Counted from the first letter of the stretch, positions 1 to 8,809 are shown. The stretch: 64,000 nt of DNA from Streptomyces griseus subsp. griseus (GCF_000720255.1 NZ_JOJE01000036.1:1-64000), one strand, 5' to 3'. Notes: generated by a model from the sequence alone, not told the origin. Made by a program: numbers and translations.

Positions 1-340
1 GCGTTTCCCTTTCCGGCGCTTCCGACTCTATCAGATCCTTTCGGTCCTGATTCCCAGTCAGAGGGGGGTTGTCTTCCCGGCCGTTGGGCCGTTCCGACGT
101 CTCAAACCTTAGCGGATCCTCCCGGCGATTCCCAATCGAGTCGTTCGAGTCGATCGAAAACCAACCGAGCCCCATCGAATTCGAATTCGGGCACACCGAA
201 TTCGACCCCGTCAGGAGCGATCGTTTGGTTTGGTGCCGCTGGTGCGGCGGGAGCGCTGACGAAGAACCGTTACGGCTCTCCGACAACCCGAAGAACTCTA
301 CGGGTCCACGAGGAGGCTGTCAAGCGCCCACTGTCAAGAT
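1..340 (-). promoter_or_regulatory. rRNA operon multi-promoter upstream region (16S gene lies left of the window)
   Basis: Read on the minus strand, this stretch ends in the purine-rich leader I recognise from upstream of Streptomyces 16S rRNA genes (short GGAAAGG and GATCTGATAGAGTC blocks). It has no convincing gene. At least two sigma-70-like promoters are visible on the minus strand. One has TTGACA at 323-318, a 17-nt spacer and TAGAGT at 300-295. The other has TTGGGA at 135-130, an 18-nt spacer and TAAGGT at 111-106. A third TAGAGT lies at 30-25 with no clear -35. Several stacked promoters are typical of Streptomyces rrn operons. The region is richer in A+T than the genes beside it. The rRNA itself is inferred, because it is outside the window. 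Confidence 0.72.
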
Positions 341-353
341 CTTTTCGCTCGCT

Positions 354-905
354 TCAGTCGAGGTCGCTGAGGCGGCCGCCGGAGTCCGGCTGGGCGTGCT
401 CCACGCGGCGAAGGAGCCGGGTCAGCACCTCGCCGAGCGTTGTGCGCTCGAGCGGAGTCAGGTCCTGGAGCAGGTCCTCCTCGAAGACCGTCGCCAGGCG
501 CATGGCCTCCAACCACTTCTCGCGTCCCTCCGGTGTCAGCTCGACGATGACGCGGACCCGATTGGTCTCGTCCCGCTCTCGGGTAACCAGTCCCTCCGTG
601 ACCATGCGGTCGATCCGGTGGGTCATCGCGGCCGGCGTCAGTCCGAGGCGCTTGGCGAGATCGCTGGGACCCATGCGATACGGGGCGCCGGCGAGGACGA
701 GCTCCTTGAGGACCTCCCACTCGGCGTTGCTGATGCCGAGGGCGGAGGTCTGGCGGCCGTAGGCGACGTTCATGCGGCGGTTCAGGCGGGAGAGCGCGGA
801 GACGATCTGCTCCACCTGGGGGTCGAGGTCCTGGAACTCGCGCTGGTAGGCGGCGATCTGCTCTTCGAGTGTCGGCTCACCGAGGCCGCCGGGGGTGTCG
901 CCCAT
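354..905 (-). CDS. MarR-family transcriptional regulator next to a divergent efflux gene
   Basis: This 183-residue protein has the MarR layout: a helical dimerisation N-terminus (about 1-60), a winged helix-turn-helix (about 77-128) with recognition helix around LTPAAMTHRIDRM and a charged wing (RERDETNRVR), and a C-terminal helix pair. It is divergent from the MFS exporter at 1034, with 128 bp between the two starts that carry inverted repeats. The usual inference is a repressor of the pump and of itself that is released by small toxic or phenolic ligands. The pair corresponds by position to S. coelicolor SCO4122/SCO4121, which I recall as a MarR-controlled multidrug pump. The ligand cannot be read from the sequence. 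The ATG at 905 is the only good start. Confidence 0.88.
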   Translation of the reverse strand: MGDTPGGLGEPTLEEQIAAYQREFQDLDPQVEQIVSALSRLNRRMNVAYGRQTSALGISNAEWEVLKELVLAGAPYRMGPSDLAKRLGLTPAAMTHRIDRMVTEGLVTRERDETNRVRVIVELTPEGREKWLEAMRLATVFEEDLLQDLTPLERTTLGEVLTRLLRRVEHAQPDSGGRLSDLD

Positions 906-935
906 GGTCGCAGTATGGCACGCGGCTGCTTGGCG

Positions 936-984
936 TCGAAGTCCTTCGAGGTGTACTGTTTACCTTCTAACTTTAGCTTCGAAG
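936..984. promoter_or_regulatory. Candidate MarR operators between the divergent regulator and efflux genes
   Basis: The intergenic DNA holds TCGAAGTCCTTCGA at 936-949 (perfect 6-2-6 inverted repeat), CTAACTTTAG at 967-976 and the palindrome CTTCGAAG at 977-984. The first and third share the CGAAG half-site. They lie between the two divergent starts, where a MarR repressor would block both promoters. The assignment is inferred from position and symmetry only. Confidence 0.45.
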
Positions 985-1033
985 TCTTCAGTCCTAACTA
1001 CTGAGGCACACCAACTACTTGAGAGAGGTGAAC

Positions 1034-2320
1034 GTGACCAGGGCGAAGGGCGCAGCGATGCGCCGGATCCACGTGGGCAACGCACTCAGCGCGTTCGGGC
1101 TCGGTTTCACGGTCCCCTACCTGTACGTCTATGTGGCGCAAGTGCGGGGGCTGGGGGCCATGACGGCGAGTCTCGTGCTCGCCGTCTTCGCCGTGGCCGC
1201 GCTGATCGTGCTGCCGTTCGCCGGCCGGGCGATCGTGCGGCGCGGCCCGCTTCCGGTGTTGCTCACCGCCCTGGTCACCGCCGCCCTGGGTTCGCTGAGC
1301 CTGGGGCTCGCGGGCAACGCGACGGCCGTGCTGCTGGCGGCGGCCGCGCTCGGGGCCGGGCAGGCCGTGATGCAGCCGGCGCTCGCGACGATGATCGTGG
1401 ACTGTTCGACGGCGGAGACACGGTCGCGGGCGTTCGCGACGCAGTTCTTCCTGCAGAACCTGGGGCTCGGCGTCGGTGGGCTGATAGGTGGGCATCTCGT
1501 CGACGCCACGCGCGTGTCGTCGTTCACGCTGCTGTTCGCGATCGAGGCGGCGATGTTCCTGCTGCTGGTCGTGGTCATGGCGACGGTGCGGATGCCGCAC
1601 TCGCCGCGGATTGATGACGCGCCGGCGGGGTCGGCGAAGGGGAGCTGGAAGCAGCTGCTCGAGAACCGGGCCATGGTGCAGCTGTGTGTGCTGGGCTTCG
1701 TGCTGTTCTTCGCCTGCTACGGACAGTTCGAGTCGGGGCTGAGCGCCTTCGGCGTGGAGGCGGCGGGGATATCGACGTCCGCCCTGGGGACCGCGCTGGC
1801 CGCGAACACCGCGATGATCGTGGTCGCGCAGTTCGCCGTGCTGAAGTTCGTGGAGCGGCGTCGGCGGTCCCGGGTGATCGCGTCCGTGGGGCTGATCTGG
1901 GCCGTGGCGTGGCTCGCGGCGGCGTACGCGGGGCTCGGGCACGGCAGCCAGGAGATGGCGACGGCGGCCTTCGTGTCGACGTACGCGCTGTTCGGGCTGG
2001 GGGAGGCCATGCTGTCGCCGACGGTGGCGCCGCTGGTGGCCGACCTGGCACCGAGCGGGATGGCGGGGCAGTACAACTCCGCCTTCGCTCTGGTGAAGCA
2101 GTTGGCGTTGGCGGTGGGGCCGGCGGTGGGCGGGCCCATGGGTGCCTCGCTGCACGCGCCGTATGTGGTGACGTTCCTGCTGTTCTCGTTGGGGATCACG
2201 TGGCTGGCTCTGCGGCTGGGGCGGCAGCTGAGCGCGGTGCAGGACCGGCCGGGGCTCGCTCGCAGCCGTGTGGTGGCCCGCGGTGGGGCCGCGGCGCAGT
2301 CCGTGTCGGCGGAGGCCTGA
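1034..2320 (+). CDS. MFS multidrug efflux transporter
   Basis: A 428-residue integral membrane protein with about 12 hydrophobic segments, arranged as two six-helix halves around a polar central loop near residues 190-205. It lacks the classical MFS motif-A loop in a form I can mark with certainty, but length, helix pattern and the partner MarR gene fit a drug:H+ antiporter of the DHA1 type. I chose the GTG at 1034 because a purine-rich ribosome site (GAGAGG, 1023-1028) sits 5 nt before it; a TTG at 1019 is in frame but lies too close to that site. The gene would be derepressed when the MarR protein binds its ligand. Its positional counterpart in S. coelicolor (SCO4121) is described, from memory, as conferring resistance to several antibiotics. 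The substrate here is not readable. Confidence 0.85.
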   Translation: MTRAKGAAMRRIHVGNALSAFGLGFTVPYLYVYVAQVRGLGAMTASLVLAVFAVAALIVLPFAGRAIVRRGPLPVLLTALVTAALGSLSLGLAGNATAVLLAAAALGAGQAVMQPALATMIVDCSTAETRSRAFATQFFLQNLGLGVGGLIGGHLVDATRVSSFTLLFAIEAAMFLLLVVVMATVRMPHSPRIDDAPAGSAKGSWKQLLENRAMVQLCVLGFVLFFACYGQFESGLSAFGVEAAGISTSALGTALAANTAMIVVAQFAVLKFVERRRRSRVIASVGLIWAVAWLAAAYAGLGHGSQEMATAAFVSTYALFGLGEAMLSPTVAPLVADLAPSGMAGQYNSAFALVKQLALAVGPAVGGPMGASLHAPYVVTFLLFSLGITWLALRLGRQLSAVQDRPGLARSRVVARGGAAAQSVSAEA

Positions 2321-2330
2321 CCACGCGGTT

Positions 2331-4043
2331 CTAGGTCTTCGGCAGGACGAACTCGCACCACACCGCTTTACCCCCTCCGGGAGTACGCCTCGCGCCCCAG
2401 TTCGAGGCGATCGTGGCGACGATGGCGATGCCTCTGCCGGACTCGTCGGCGGGTTCGGCGCGGCGGCGTCTGGGGAGGTGGTCGTCGCCGTCGGTGACCT
2501 CGATGATCAGGCGGCGGTCGGTGCGGCGCAGGCGCAGACGCATGGGTGGGGTGCCGTGCTGGAGGGAGTTGGCGACGAGTTCGCTGGCGGCCAGCACGCC
2601 GAGGTCGTGCAGCTCGGGCGGGAAGCGCCAGCTGGTGAGGACGCCGGAGGCGAAGGCACGCGCGCGTGGGGCCGCCTCCACTCCGCCGAGGAGTTCGAGA
2701 GCCGCGTTGCGGAAGAGCTCGCTGTCGGGGCCGGTGCGGGCGGGCTGCTGGAGGACCAGGACCGCCACGTCGTCGTCGTGGTCGGCGGTGACGCCGGCCG
2801 TGCGGACCAGGCGGTCGCAGATCACCTGCGGGGTGCCCGTGGCACCGGCGAGGGCGCGTGCCAGGGAGGCGATGCCCTCGTCGAGGTCCTCGTTCCGGCG
2901 TTCGACCAGGCCGTCCGTGTAGAGGACGGCCGTGGAGCCGGGGCCCAGCGCGATCGAACCCGAGGCGTGCATCCAGCCGCCGGTGCCGAGGGGCGGTCCG
3001 GTGGGTTCGTCTGCCCGCTCGACCGTGCCGCTCTCGTCGCGGACCAGGATGGGCAGGTGGCCCGCGGAGGCGTACACCAGGCGGCCCTCGTTGGGGTCGT
3101 GGACGGCGTAGACGCAGGTGGCGATCTGATTGGCGTCGATCTCGGCGGCCAGGCCGTCGAGGAGTTGCAGGACCTCGTGCGGGGGGAGGTCGAGGCGGGC
3201 GTAGGCGCGGACGGCGGTGCGCAGCTGGCCCATGACCGCGGCGGCGCGGACGCCTCTGCCCATGACGTCGCCGATGACGAGGGCCGTGCGGCCGCCGCCG
3301 AGGGTGATCACGTCGTACCAGTCGCCGCCGACGGCCGCTTCGGTGCCGCCGGGCTGGTACGTGGCCGCGATGCGCAGGTCGTCCGGCTGTTCGAGTTCCT
3401 GGGGGAGCAGGGAGCGCTGGAGGGTGACGGCCGTCTCGCGCTGGCGGCGTTCGCTGGCGCGGAGGCGTTCGGCGGCCTCGGCATGGTCGGTGACGTCGGT
3501 GGCGAAGACCAGGACTCCGCCCTCGCCGTCGCTGTTCTCGGCGACCGGTGTGCAGGTGAAGGTGTAGAAGCGGCCGTCGGGGGCCTTGCGGGACTTGACC
3601 GTGCGGGGCTTGCCGCTGCGCAGGACCTGGTCCAGGAGCGGGAGCAGGCTCAGTTCCCGCAGCTCGGGGAGGGCGTCGCGGGCCGGTTCGCCGAGGCGGC
3701 GTGCGCCGAAGGCGGTGACGTAGGCGTCGTTGACATAGGCGAGGCGGTGGTCGGGGCCGTGGATGAGGGCGACGAGGGCCGGGGCGCGGTCGAGGACCTC
3801 GCGCACGGGCAGGTCGTCGACGGCTCGCACGGGTGCCGCTTCATCGGACAGTCGTTCGGTGCGGGCCGCGGGCACCGAGCCGTCCCCCCGACGTTCGGGG
3901 GAGGCGGGGTGCTCGGGCCGCGCTGCTGCGCGGCGCTGCGTTCCGGGGAGCCGGGCGCTCCAGCGCGTGAAGTTCACGAATCCTTGCCTCGTGTAGTCGT
4001 CGTCGGCCGGCTCCGGACCGGGCCAGGGCTCCGGTGACCGCAC
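2331..4043 (-). CDS. PAS - SpoIIE-type PP2C phosphatase - HATPase (RsbU/RsbW-like) signalling protein
   Basis: A 570-residue cytoplasmic protein with three parts. A PAS-like domain lies at about 75-185 and a short amphipathic linker at about 185-210. A PPM/SpoIIE serine phosphatase follows (about 210-430), with the metal-binding pattern GGDWYDV and GDVMGRG and the late YTDGLVERR segment. A C-terminal GHKL ATPase (about 440-565) of the anti-sigma type carries ASELVANSLQHG (N-box) and DESGRGIAIV (G1 box). The phosphatase would dephosphorylate an anti-sigma antagonist, and the ATPase half could act as the kinase/anti-sigma, so both switches of a partner-switching module may sit in one chain. No antagonist or sigma-B-like gene lies beside it, so the partners must be elsewhere. 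Streptomyces has dozens of such proteins; the specific target is unknown. Confidence 0.85.
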   Translation of the reverse strand: MRSPEPWPGPEPADDDYTRQGFVNFTRWSARLPGTQRRAAARPEHPASPERRGDGSVPAARTERLSDEAAPVRAVDDLPVREVLDRAPALVALIHGPDHRLAYVNDAYVTAFGARRLGEPARDALPELRELSLLPLLDQVLRSGKPRTVKSRKAPDGRFYTFTCTPVAENSDGEGGVLVFATDVTDHAEAAERLRASERRQRETAVTLQRSLLPQELEQPDDLRIAATYQPGGTEAAVGGDWYDVITLGGGRTALVIGDVMGRGVRAAAVMGQLRTAVRAYARLDLPPHEVLQLLDGLAAEIDANQIATCVYAVHDPNEGRLVYASAGHLPILVRDESGTVERADEPTGPPLGTGGWMHASGSIALGPGSTAVLYTDGLVERRNEDLDEGIASLARALAGATGTPQVICDRLVRTAGVTADHDDDVAVLVLQQPARTGPDSELFRNAALELLGGVEAAPRARAFASGVLTSWRFPPELHDLGVLAASELVANSLQHGTPPMRLRLRRTDRRLIIEVTDGDDHLPRRRRAEPADESGRGIAIVATIASNWGARRTPGGGKAVWCEFVLPKT

Positions 4044-4204
4044 ATTGTGGGCAGCACCGGGTATGCGGCACTTGGGAACAGCGTCGTGGGTTCGCGGGGT
4101 GGTGGGCGGGCGGCCCGCCCGGGCTCGGGGTCAGTCTGGCAGGGCGGCCGTCCGGGCCGACAGTCGTCAGACGCCGGGGTGGCCGGTGAAGTTCCTGGGT
4201 CCGG

Positions 4205-5647
4205 TCAGGACGACCCCTTCGGGTCGTCAGAAGGCTTTCCACCGGCAGCCAGTTCGAACTCCGCTCGAGGGTGTTCGAGCGATCCGAGCGAGACGATCTC
4301 CCTCTTGAAGAGCCCGGAGAGGATCCATTCGGCGAGCACGCGCGCCTTGCGGTTGAAGGTCGGCACCCTGCTGAGGTGGTAGGCGCGGTGCATGAACCAG
4401 GCGGGGTAGCCCTTGAGCTTGCGCCCGTAGACCTGGGCGACGCCCTTGTGGAAGCCGAGTGAGGCGACCGAGCCGGCGTAGGTGTGGGCGTACGTCTCGA
4501 GCGGTTCGCCGCGCAGCGCGTGGACGATGTTGTCGCCGAGGACCCTTGCCTGGCGCAGGGCGTGCTGGGCGTTCGGGGCGGTCTCCTTGCCGGGTCCTCC
4601 CCCAGAGCCGCCGGCCTGGGAGGTGCCCCCGGCGGTGACGTCGGGGACGGCGGCGGCGTCGCCCGCGCCCCAGGCGTGCGGGGTGTCCGCGACGGACAGC
4701 TCAGCGGTGCATTTCAGCCGTCCGCGCTCGGTGCGGGGCAGGTCGGTCGCGGCGAGCACCGGATGGGGTTTGACGCCGGCCGTCCACACGACCGTACGGG
4801 TCGGGAAACGGGCGCCGTCGCTGAGGACGGCGACGCGGTCGGCGCAGGATTCCAGCCGAGTGTTCAGGCGTACGTCGATGTTGCGGCGGCGCAGTTCGGT
4901 GACGGTGTAGCGGCCCATCTCCTCACCGACCTCGGGCAGGATGCGGCCGGAGGCCTCGACGAGGATCCACTTCATGTCCTCGGGCTGGACGTTGTGGTAG
5001 TACCGCGCGGCGTAGCGGGCCATGTCCTCCAGCTCCCCGAGCGCCTCCACGCCGGCGTAACCGCCGCCTACGAAGACGAAGGTGAGGGCGGCGTCGCGGA
5101 TCGCGGGGTCGCGGGTGGAGGAGGCGATGTCCATCTGCTCGATGACGTGGTTGCGCAGGCCGATGGCCTCCTCGACCGTCTTGAAGCCGATGGCGTGGTC
5201 GGCGAGGCCGGGGATGGGCAGGGTGCGCGAGACGGATCCGGGTGCGAGGACGAGTTCGTCGTACGACAGCCGCAGGGCGCCCGTGCCCTCCTCCTCGGTG
5301 GCGAGGGTGCTCACGGTGGCGGTGCGTTTGGCGTGGTCGACGGCGGTGGCCTCGCCGACGATGACCCGGCAGTGGGGCAGGACGCGGCGCAGCGGTACGA
5401 CGACGTGGCGCGGGGAGATCGAGCCGGCGGCCGCCTCCGGGAGGAACGGCTGATACGTCATGTACGGGTCGGGTGTGACCACGGTGATCTCCGCGTCGCC
5501 CCGGGCCAGTTCCTGTTTCAGGTTCCGCTGGAGCCGCAGGGCCGTGTACATCCCGACGTAGCCGCCGCCGACAACGAGAATGCGCGCACGTTCCTTCACC
5601 TTCCCATGACGCACCCGGCGTCGGCGTTTGTCCACAGTCCCGACCAT
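4205..5647 (-). CDS. ndh: Type II NADH dehydrogenase (NAD(P)/FAD-dependent oxidoreductase)
   Basis: A 480-residue NDH-2-like flavoprotein. The FAD-binding Rossmann motif GGGYVGMYTALRL is at about residue 27-39 and a second dinucleotide motif FVGGGYAGVEALGEL, for NADH, at about 190-205. The FAD-contacting WTAGVKPHP segment and the AWGAGDAAAVPD motif follow. The C-terminus has amphipathic helices expected to anchor the enzyme to the inner face of the membrane. It would pass electrons from NADH to menaquinone without pumping protons. A Pro/Gly/Ser insert (about 365-375) follows the AWGAGDA motif. The gene stands alone between two unrelated transcription units. Family membership is clear; the in vivo quinone and physiological role are inferred. 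Confidence 0.9.
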   Translation of the reverse strand: MVGTVDKRRRRVRHGKVKERARILVVGGGYVGMYTALRLQRNLKQELARGDAEITVVTPDPYMTYQPFLPEAAAGSISPRHVVVPLRRVLPHCRVIVGEATAVDHAKRTATVSTLATEEEGTGALRLSYDELVLAPGSVSRTLPIPGLADHAIGFKTVEEAIGLRNHVIEQMDIASSTRDPAIRDAALTFVFVGGGYAGVEALGELEDMARYAARYYHNVQPEDMKWILVEASGRILPEVGEEMGRYTVTELRRRNIDVRLNTRLESCADRVAVLSDGARFPTRTVVWTAGVKPHPVLAATDLPRTERGRLKCTAELSVADTPHAWGAGDAAAVPDVTAGGTSQAGGSGGGPGKETAPNAQHALRQARVLGDNIVHALRGEPLETYAHTYAGSVASLGFHKGVAQVYGRKLKGYPAWFMHRAYHLSRVPTFNRKARVLAEWILSGLFKREIVSLGSLEHPRAEFELAAGGKPSDDPKGSS

Positions 5648-5979
5648 GTGTGTGACCGTGGGCCTGGTGTGCGCAGGGTTGGCCGAATCACCGAGGTCCG
5701 GGACAGGTGTGCAGGTCAGAGGGGGTGAGCCAGGGAGCGGGAAGGGGACGTTTCGGGACGTATACGCCCCGTACTCCGATCGGGGGGCGCTCCGTGCGGA
5801 ACGCGCCCCTTCTGAATTGACTCCCTCTCAACTATGTTCGTGTGTCGACGGGGTGTAGTGGGGAGAGCTCGTCGAGACCGCGACGGGCGGCCTCGGGAAG
5901 CGGGTCCGTTCCGCACGCTCCGGGCATTCGATGGCGGGGAGAGTCTCCGGGGGGAGACGTCATTACCGGGGGAACATTC
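5648..5979. promoter_or_regulatory. Divergent intergenic region between ndh and atrA with a GC-rich hairpin
   Basis: 332 bp without a gene. An imperfect hairpin at 5784-5809 pairs GGGGCGC-TCCG with CGGA-AC-GCGCCCC around a 2-nt loop. A TTGACT -35-like hexamer follows at 5817-5822, but I see no -10 at standard spacing. The region should carry the atrA promoter and leader (the gene starts at 5980) and the ndh promoter. Confidence 0.4.
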
Positions 5980-6759
5980 ATGCATATTCAGGACTCTCAT
6001 TGGTCGTCCGCATCCGCTGTCGTATCCGGCGGCGGGGCGGTGGTGAGCGCGGCGGCGCACAACGGACGCGGTGAGGTACCGCGGACGACACCGCTGCGCG
6101 TGGACGCACAGCGCAATCTTGAGCACGTGCTGCGTGCGGCGCGCGAGGTCTTCGGCGAGCTGGGGTACGGCGCGCCGATGGAGGACGTCGCGCGGCGCGC
6201 GCGGGTCGGCGTCGGCACGGTGTACCGGCGTTTTCCGAGCAAGGACGTCCTGGTCCGGCGGATAGCCGAGGAGGAGACCTCCCGGCTGACCGGCCAGGCT
6301 CGGGCGGCCCTCGGACAGGAGGACGAGCCGTGGTCGGCGCTGTCGCGCTTCCTGCGGACGTCGGTGGCCTCGGGTGCCGGGCGGTTACTGCCGCCGCAGG
6401 TGCTCAGGGTCGGTGTCTCCGAGGACGGCACGGACGCCGAGCCCTTCGGCGAGGCGCGGGTTCCGCAGCAGCGGACCCAGCCGGGCGGCGGGGAACTGCG
6501 GCTGGTGCAGGAGGACAGCACCGCGTCGTCGGTCACGGCGGACGACGACACGGGCGCGGCGGCGCTGCTCGAGGTCGTGGGTCAGCTCGTGGACCGGGCG
6601 CGCGCGGCGGGTGAACTTCGGACCGACGTGTCGGTGTCCGACGTCCTGCTGGTGATCGCGACGGCGGCGCCCTCGCTGCCGGACGCGGCGCAGCAGGCGG
6701 CGGCCTCGGCGCGACTGCTGGACATCCTGCTGGAGGGACTGCGGTCCCGGCCGGCTTAG
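5980..6759 (+). CDS. atrA: TetR-family regulator AtrA
   Basis: A 259-residue TetR-family protein. After a polar N-terminal tail of about 40 residues, the helix-turn-helix domain spans about residues 45-95: AAREVFGELGYGAP, then the recognition region RARVGVGTVYRRFPSKDVLV. The remaining 160 residues form the all-helical ligand and dimer domain. Sequence and neighbours match AtrA (SCO4118 in S. coelicolor). From the literature, AtrA activates the actinorhodin activator actII-ORF4 and, in S. griseus, the streptomycin activator. I chose the ATG at 5980 because GGGGGAA lies 6 nt before it; in-frame upstream codons lack a ribosome site. A terminator follows at 6775. The protein ends in an Asp/Ala-rich helical stretch that differs in composition from the DNA-binding part. 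Confidence 0.88.
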   Translation: MHIQDSHWSSASAVVSGGGAVVSAAAHNGRGEVPRTTPLRVDAQRNLEHVLRAAREVFGELGYGAPMEDVARRARVGVGTVYRRFPSKDVLVRRIAEEETSRLTGQARAALGQEDEPWSALSRFLRTSVASGAGRLLPPQVLRVGVSEDGTDAEPFGEARVPQQRTQPGGGELRLVQEDSTASSVTADDDTGAAALLEVVGQLVDRARAAGELRTDVSVSDVLLVIATAAPSLPDAAQQAAASARLLDILLEGLRSRPA

Positions 6760-6774
6760 GACGCACGGGGAGTT

Positions 6775-6811
6775 GGGGGCGTGGGTGCAGGTCACCCGCG
6801 CCCCCTCTTTT
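6775..6811 (+). terminator. Rho-independent terminator after atrA
   Basis: A GC-rich stem (GGGGGCG.GGGTG pairing with CACCC.CGCCCCC) around a 5-nt loop is followed by TCTTTT. It lies about 15 bp after the atrA stop codon. Confidence 0.75.
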
Positions 6812-6919
6812 CCGCACGGATGAGTGGAAGGTCCCCACCGCGGGGTCCTGAACAAAAGCCAATGTGGCACTCTGACCGGTGTTCGGGACTGATGGGTCTG
6901 GCGGCGGGGGCTTTCCGCG

Positions 6920-8809
6920 ATGAGCGTGCACGGGCGGGACGGGTCACTCGATGACGGCGACGCGGAAGTCGGCCGTCCGCCCACACCGCAGGTGCCCAGT
7001 CAGGGCAGACGGACACTGCCGTCGTCCGACGCCGAACTGATCGGACGAATGCGTTCGGGCGACGACACGGCGTACGAGGAGCTGTACCGGCGCCACGCGG
7101 ACGCCGTGCGCCGGTACGCGCGCACCTGCTGCCGTGACGCCCATACCGCCGACGACCTCACCGCCGAGGTCTTCGCCCGCATGCTCCAGGCGGTACGCGG
7201 CGGCACCGGGCCCGAACACGCCGTACGCGCCTACCTGCTCACCTCCGTCCGGCGCGTCGCCGCCCACTGGACACGGTCGGCGCGGCGCGAGCAGCTCGTC
7301 GACGACTTCGCCGTGTTCGCGACCCACGCATCCCGGTCCGCACAGACGTCCGACAACGACTCCCTCGAACTGGGCGCGGACGTACGCGCGATGCGCGAGG
7401 CCGAGCAGTCCATGGCCATGCGGGCCTTCCGCTCGCTGCCCGAACGCTGGCAGGCCGTGCTGTGGCACACCGAGGTCGAGGACGAGTCGCCGAGCGATGT
7501 CGCGGTGCTGTTCGGACTCGACGCCAACGGCACGCGCGTGCTCGCCAGCCGCGCCCGCGAGGGCCTCAAACAGGCTTACCTGCAGGCCCACGTCAGCGCC
7601 GCCCTCACCGGCGACGAGGCGTGCGCCCGCTACGCCGACCAGCTCGGCGGCTACGCCCGGCGCAGGCTGCGCACCCGCGCCGAACGGGGGCTGCGCAAGC
7701 ACCTCGAGGACTGCGCCAAATGCCGGCTGGCCGCGCTCCAGATCGAGGAGGTCGCCGGCAGCATCCCCGCGGTCGTACCGGTCGCGGTGATCGGCTGGTT
7801 CGGCGCCGCCGGGTACGCCAAGGCACTCGCGCTCATCGCCGGTGGGGCCGGCACGGCGGGTGCCCTGGGCGCGGCGGCCACGACGGGAGGGGGCTGGACG
7901 GGCGGGACGGGCGCCGGTGGCGGCGCGCCGGCCGCGGAGGCGCTGGGCGCGCCCGTGAAGGCCGGTATCGCGGCCGGCGCGGTCGCCGTCGCCGCCACTG
8001 CGGTCGCCGTCGCCCTCATCAACCACGACGGTCCGGCCAAGGAGCCGGTGGCCAGGCCGCCCGCGTCCGCGCCCGTCGTCCAACCGCAGCCGCCGACGTC
8101 CCACCCGACGCCCACGCCCACCTCGTCGCCCTCGGCCGCGCCCGCGAAGCAGCAGTCACAGCCGGCCCGGCCCGCGCTGCTCGCGTCCGGCCCTACGCCG
8201 ACACCTGCCCGCACCCCTGAGCAGACGCCCGCCCCCACCCCGACACCTCCGCCCACCACGAAGCCCGCACCGGAGCCGACCGCCACCACCGGCCCGACGT
8301 CGACCGCGACCCCGGAACCGACACCCACTCCCCCGCCTCCGCCGCCTCCGCCGCCTCCACCGCCCGCCCCGGTCGTCTACCAGTGGAGCGAGCTGTCGTA
8401 CGACGTCACCGGCGACGGCACCAAGCCCGAGATGCGGCTGCGGGCGAGCAGTTGGGTGTGGCAGCGCCACGGGATGTCGATCGACGACCAGCGCTATGCG
8501 CGCGGAGTGACCGTGCACGGCGAGTCCTCCGTCACCGTCGACCTCAACCGCGCCTGCTCCTCCTACGACGCGCTCATCGGTGTCGACGACCTGACGCCGA
8601 AGCTCGGCAAGGTCTCCTTCGCCGTCTACGCCGACGGCGTACGGCTGTGGAATTCCGGCATGGTCAAGGGCGGGGATCCGGCCGTCCCCGTCCATGTGAA
8701 CCTCACCGGACACCGGACCGTACGGCTGGTCGTCGAACCGCACAGCGCGGGCCCCTTCGACCCCGCGGCGCTCGCGGACTGGGCGAACGCCAGGTTCACC
8801 TGCTCCTAG
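6920..8809 (+). CDS. ECF sigma factor fused to zinc-finger, membrane segment and secreted sugar-binding-like domain
   Basis: A 629-residue protein with a sigma factor at the N-terminus: region 2 at about 40-110 (YEELYRRHADAVRRYART), region 4 at about 160-215 (LPERWQAVLWHTEVE). A zinc-binding anti-sigma-like motif follows at about 235-265 (HLEDCAKC). Next come a hydrophobic Ala/Gly stretch with at least one membrane segment (about 275-375), a long Pro/Thr linker (about 380-485) and a C-terminal NPCBM-like beta domain (about 490-629) that should lie outside the cell. Sigma factor, its inhibitor and a sensor are therefore in one chain, as in the ECF group I recall as SCO4117, reported to affect development and secondary metabolism. 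It follows atrA on the same strand and overlaps the convergent AfsR-like gene by 14 bp. Confidence 0.87.
   Translation: MSVHGRDGSLDDGDAEVGRPPTPQVPSQGRRTLPSSDAELIGRMRSGDDTAYEELYRRHADAVRRYARTCCRDAHTADDLTAEVFARMLQAVRGGTGPEHAVRAYLLTSVRRVAAHWTRSARREQLVDDFAVFATHASRSAQTSDNDSLELGADVRAMREAEQSMAMRAFRSLPERWQAVLWHTEVEDESPSDVAVLFGLDANGTRVLASRAREGLKQAYLQAHVSAALTGDEACARYADQLGGYARRRLRTRAERGLRKHLEDCAKCRLAALQIEEVAGSIPAVVPVAVIGWFGAAGYAKALALIAGGAGTAGALGAAATTGGGWTGGTGAGGGAPAAEALGAPVKAGIAAGAVAVAATAVAVALINHDGPAKEPVARPPASAPVVQPQPPTSHPTPTPTSSPSAAPAKQQSQPARPALLASGPTPTPARTPEQTPAPTPTPPPTTKPAPEPTATTGPTSTATPEPTPTPPPPPPPPPPPPAPVVYQWSELSYDVTGDGTKPEMRLRASSWVWQRHGMSIDDQRYARGVTVHGESSVTVDLNRACSSYDALIGVDDLTPKLGKVSFAVYADGVRLWNSGMVKGGDPAVPVHVNLTGHRTVRLVVEPHSAGPFDPAALADWANARFTCS

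Noticed and set aside
69..1004. Long plus-strand open frame (311 codons)
   Set aside because: It spans the rRNA promoter region and the antisense of the MarR gene, has no ribosome site or family motif, and is explained by high-GC reading frames.
2268..4037. Plus-strand open frame antisense to the phosphatase gene
   Set aside because: It mirrors the minus-strand gene; composition is Gly/Ala/Val/Asp-rich as expected for an antisense frame, with no domain.
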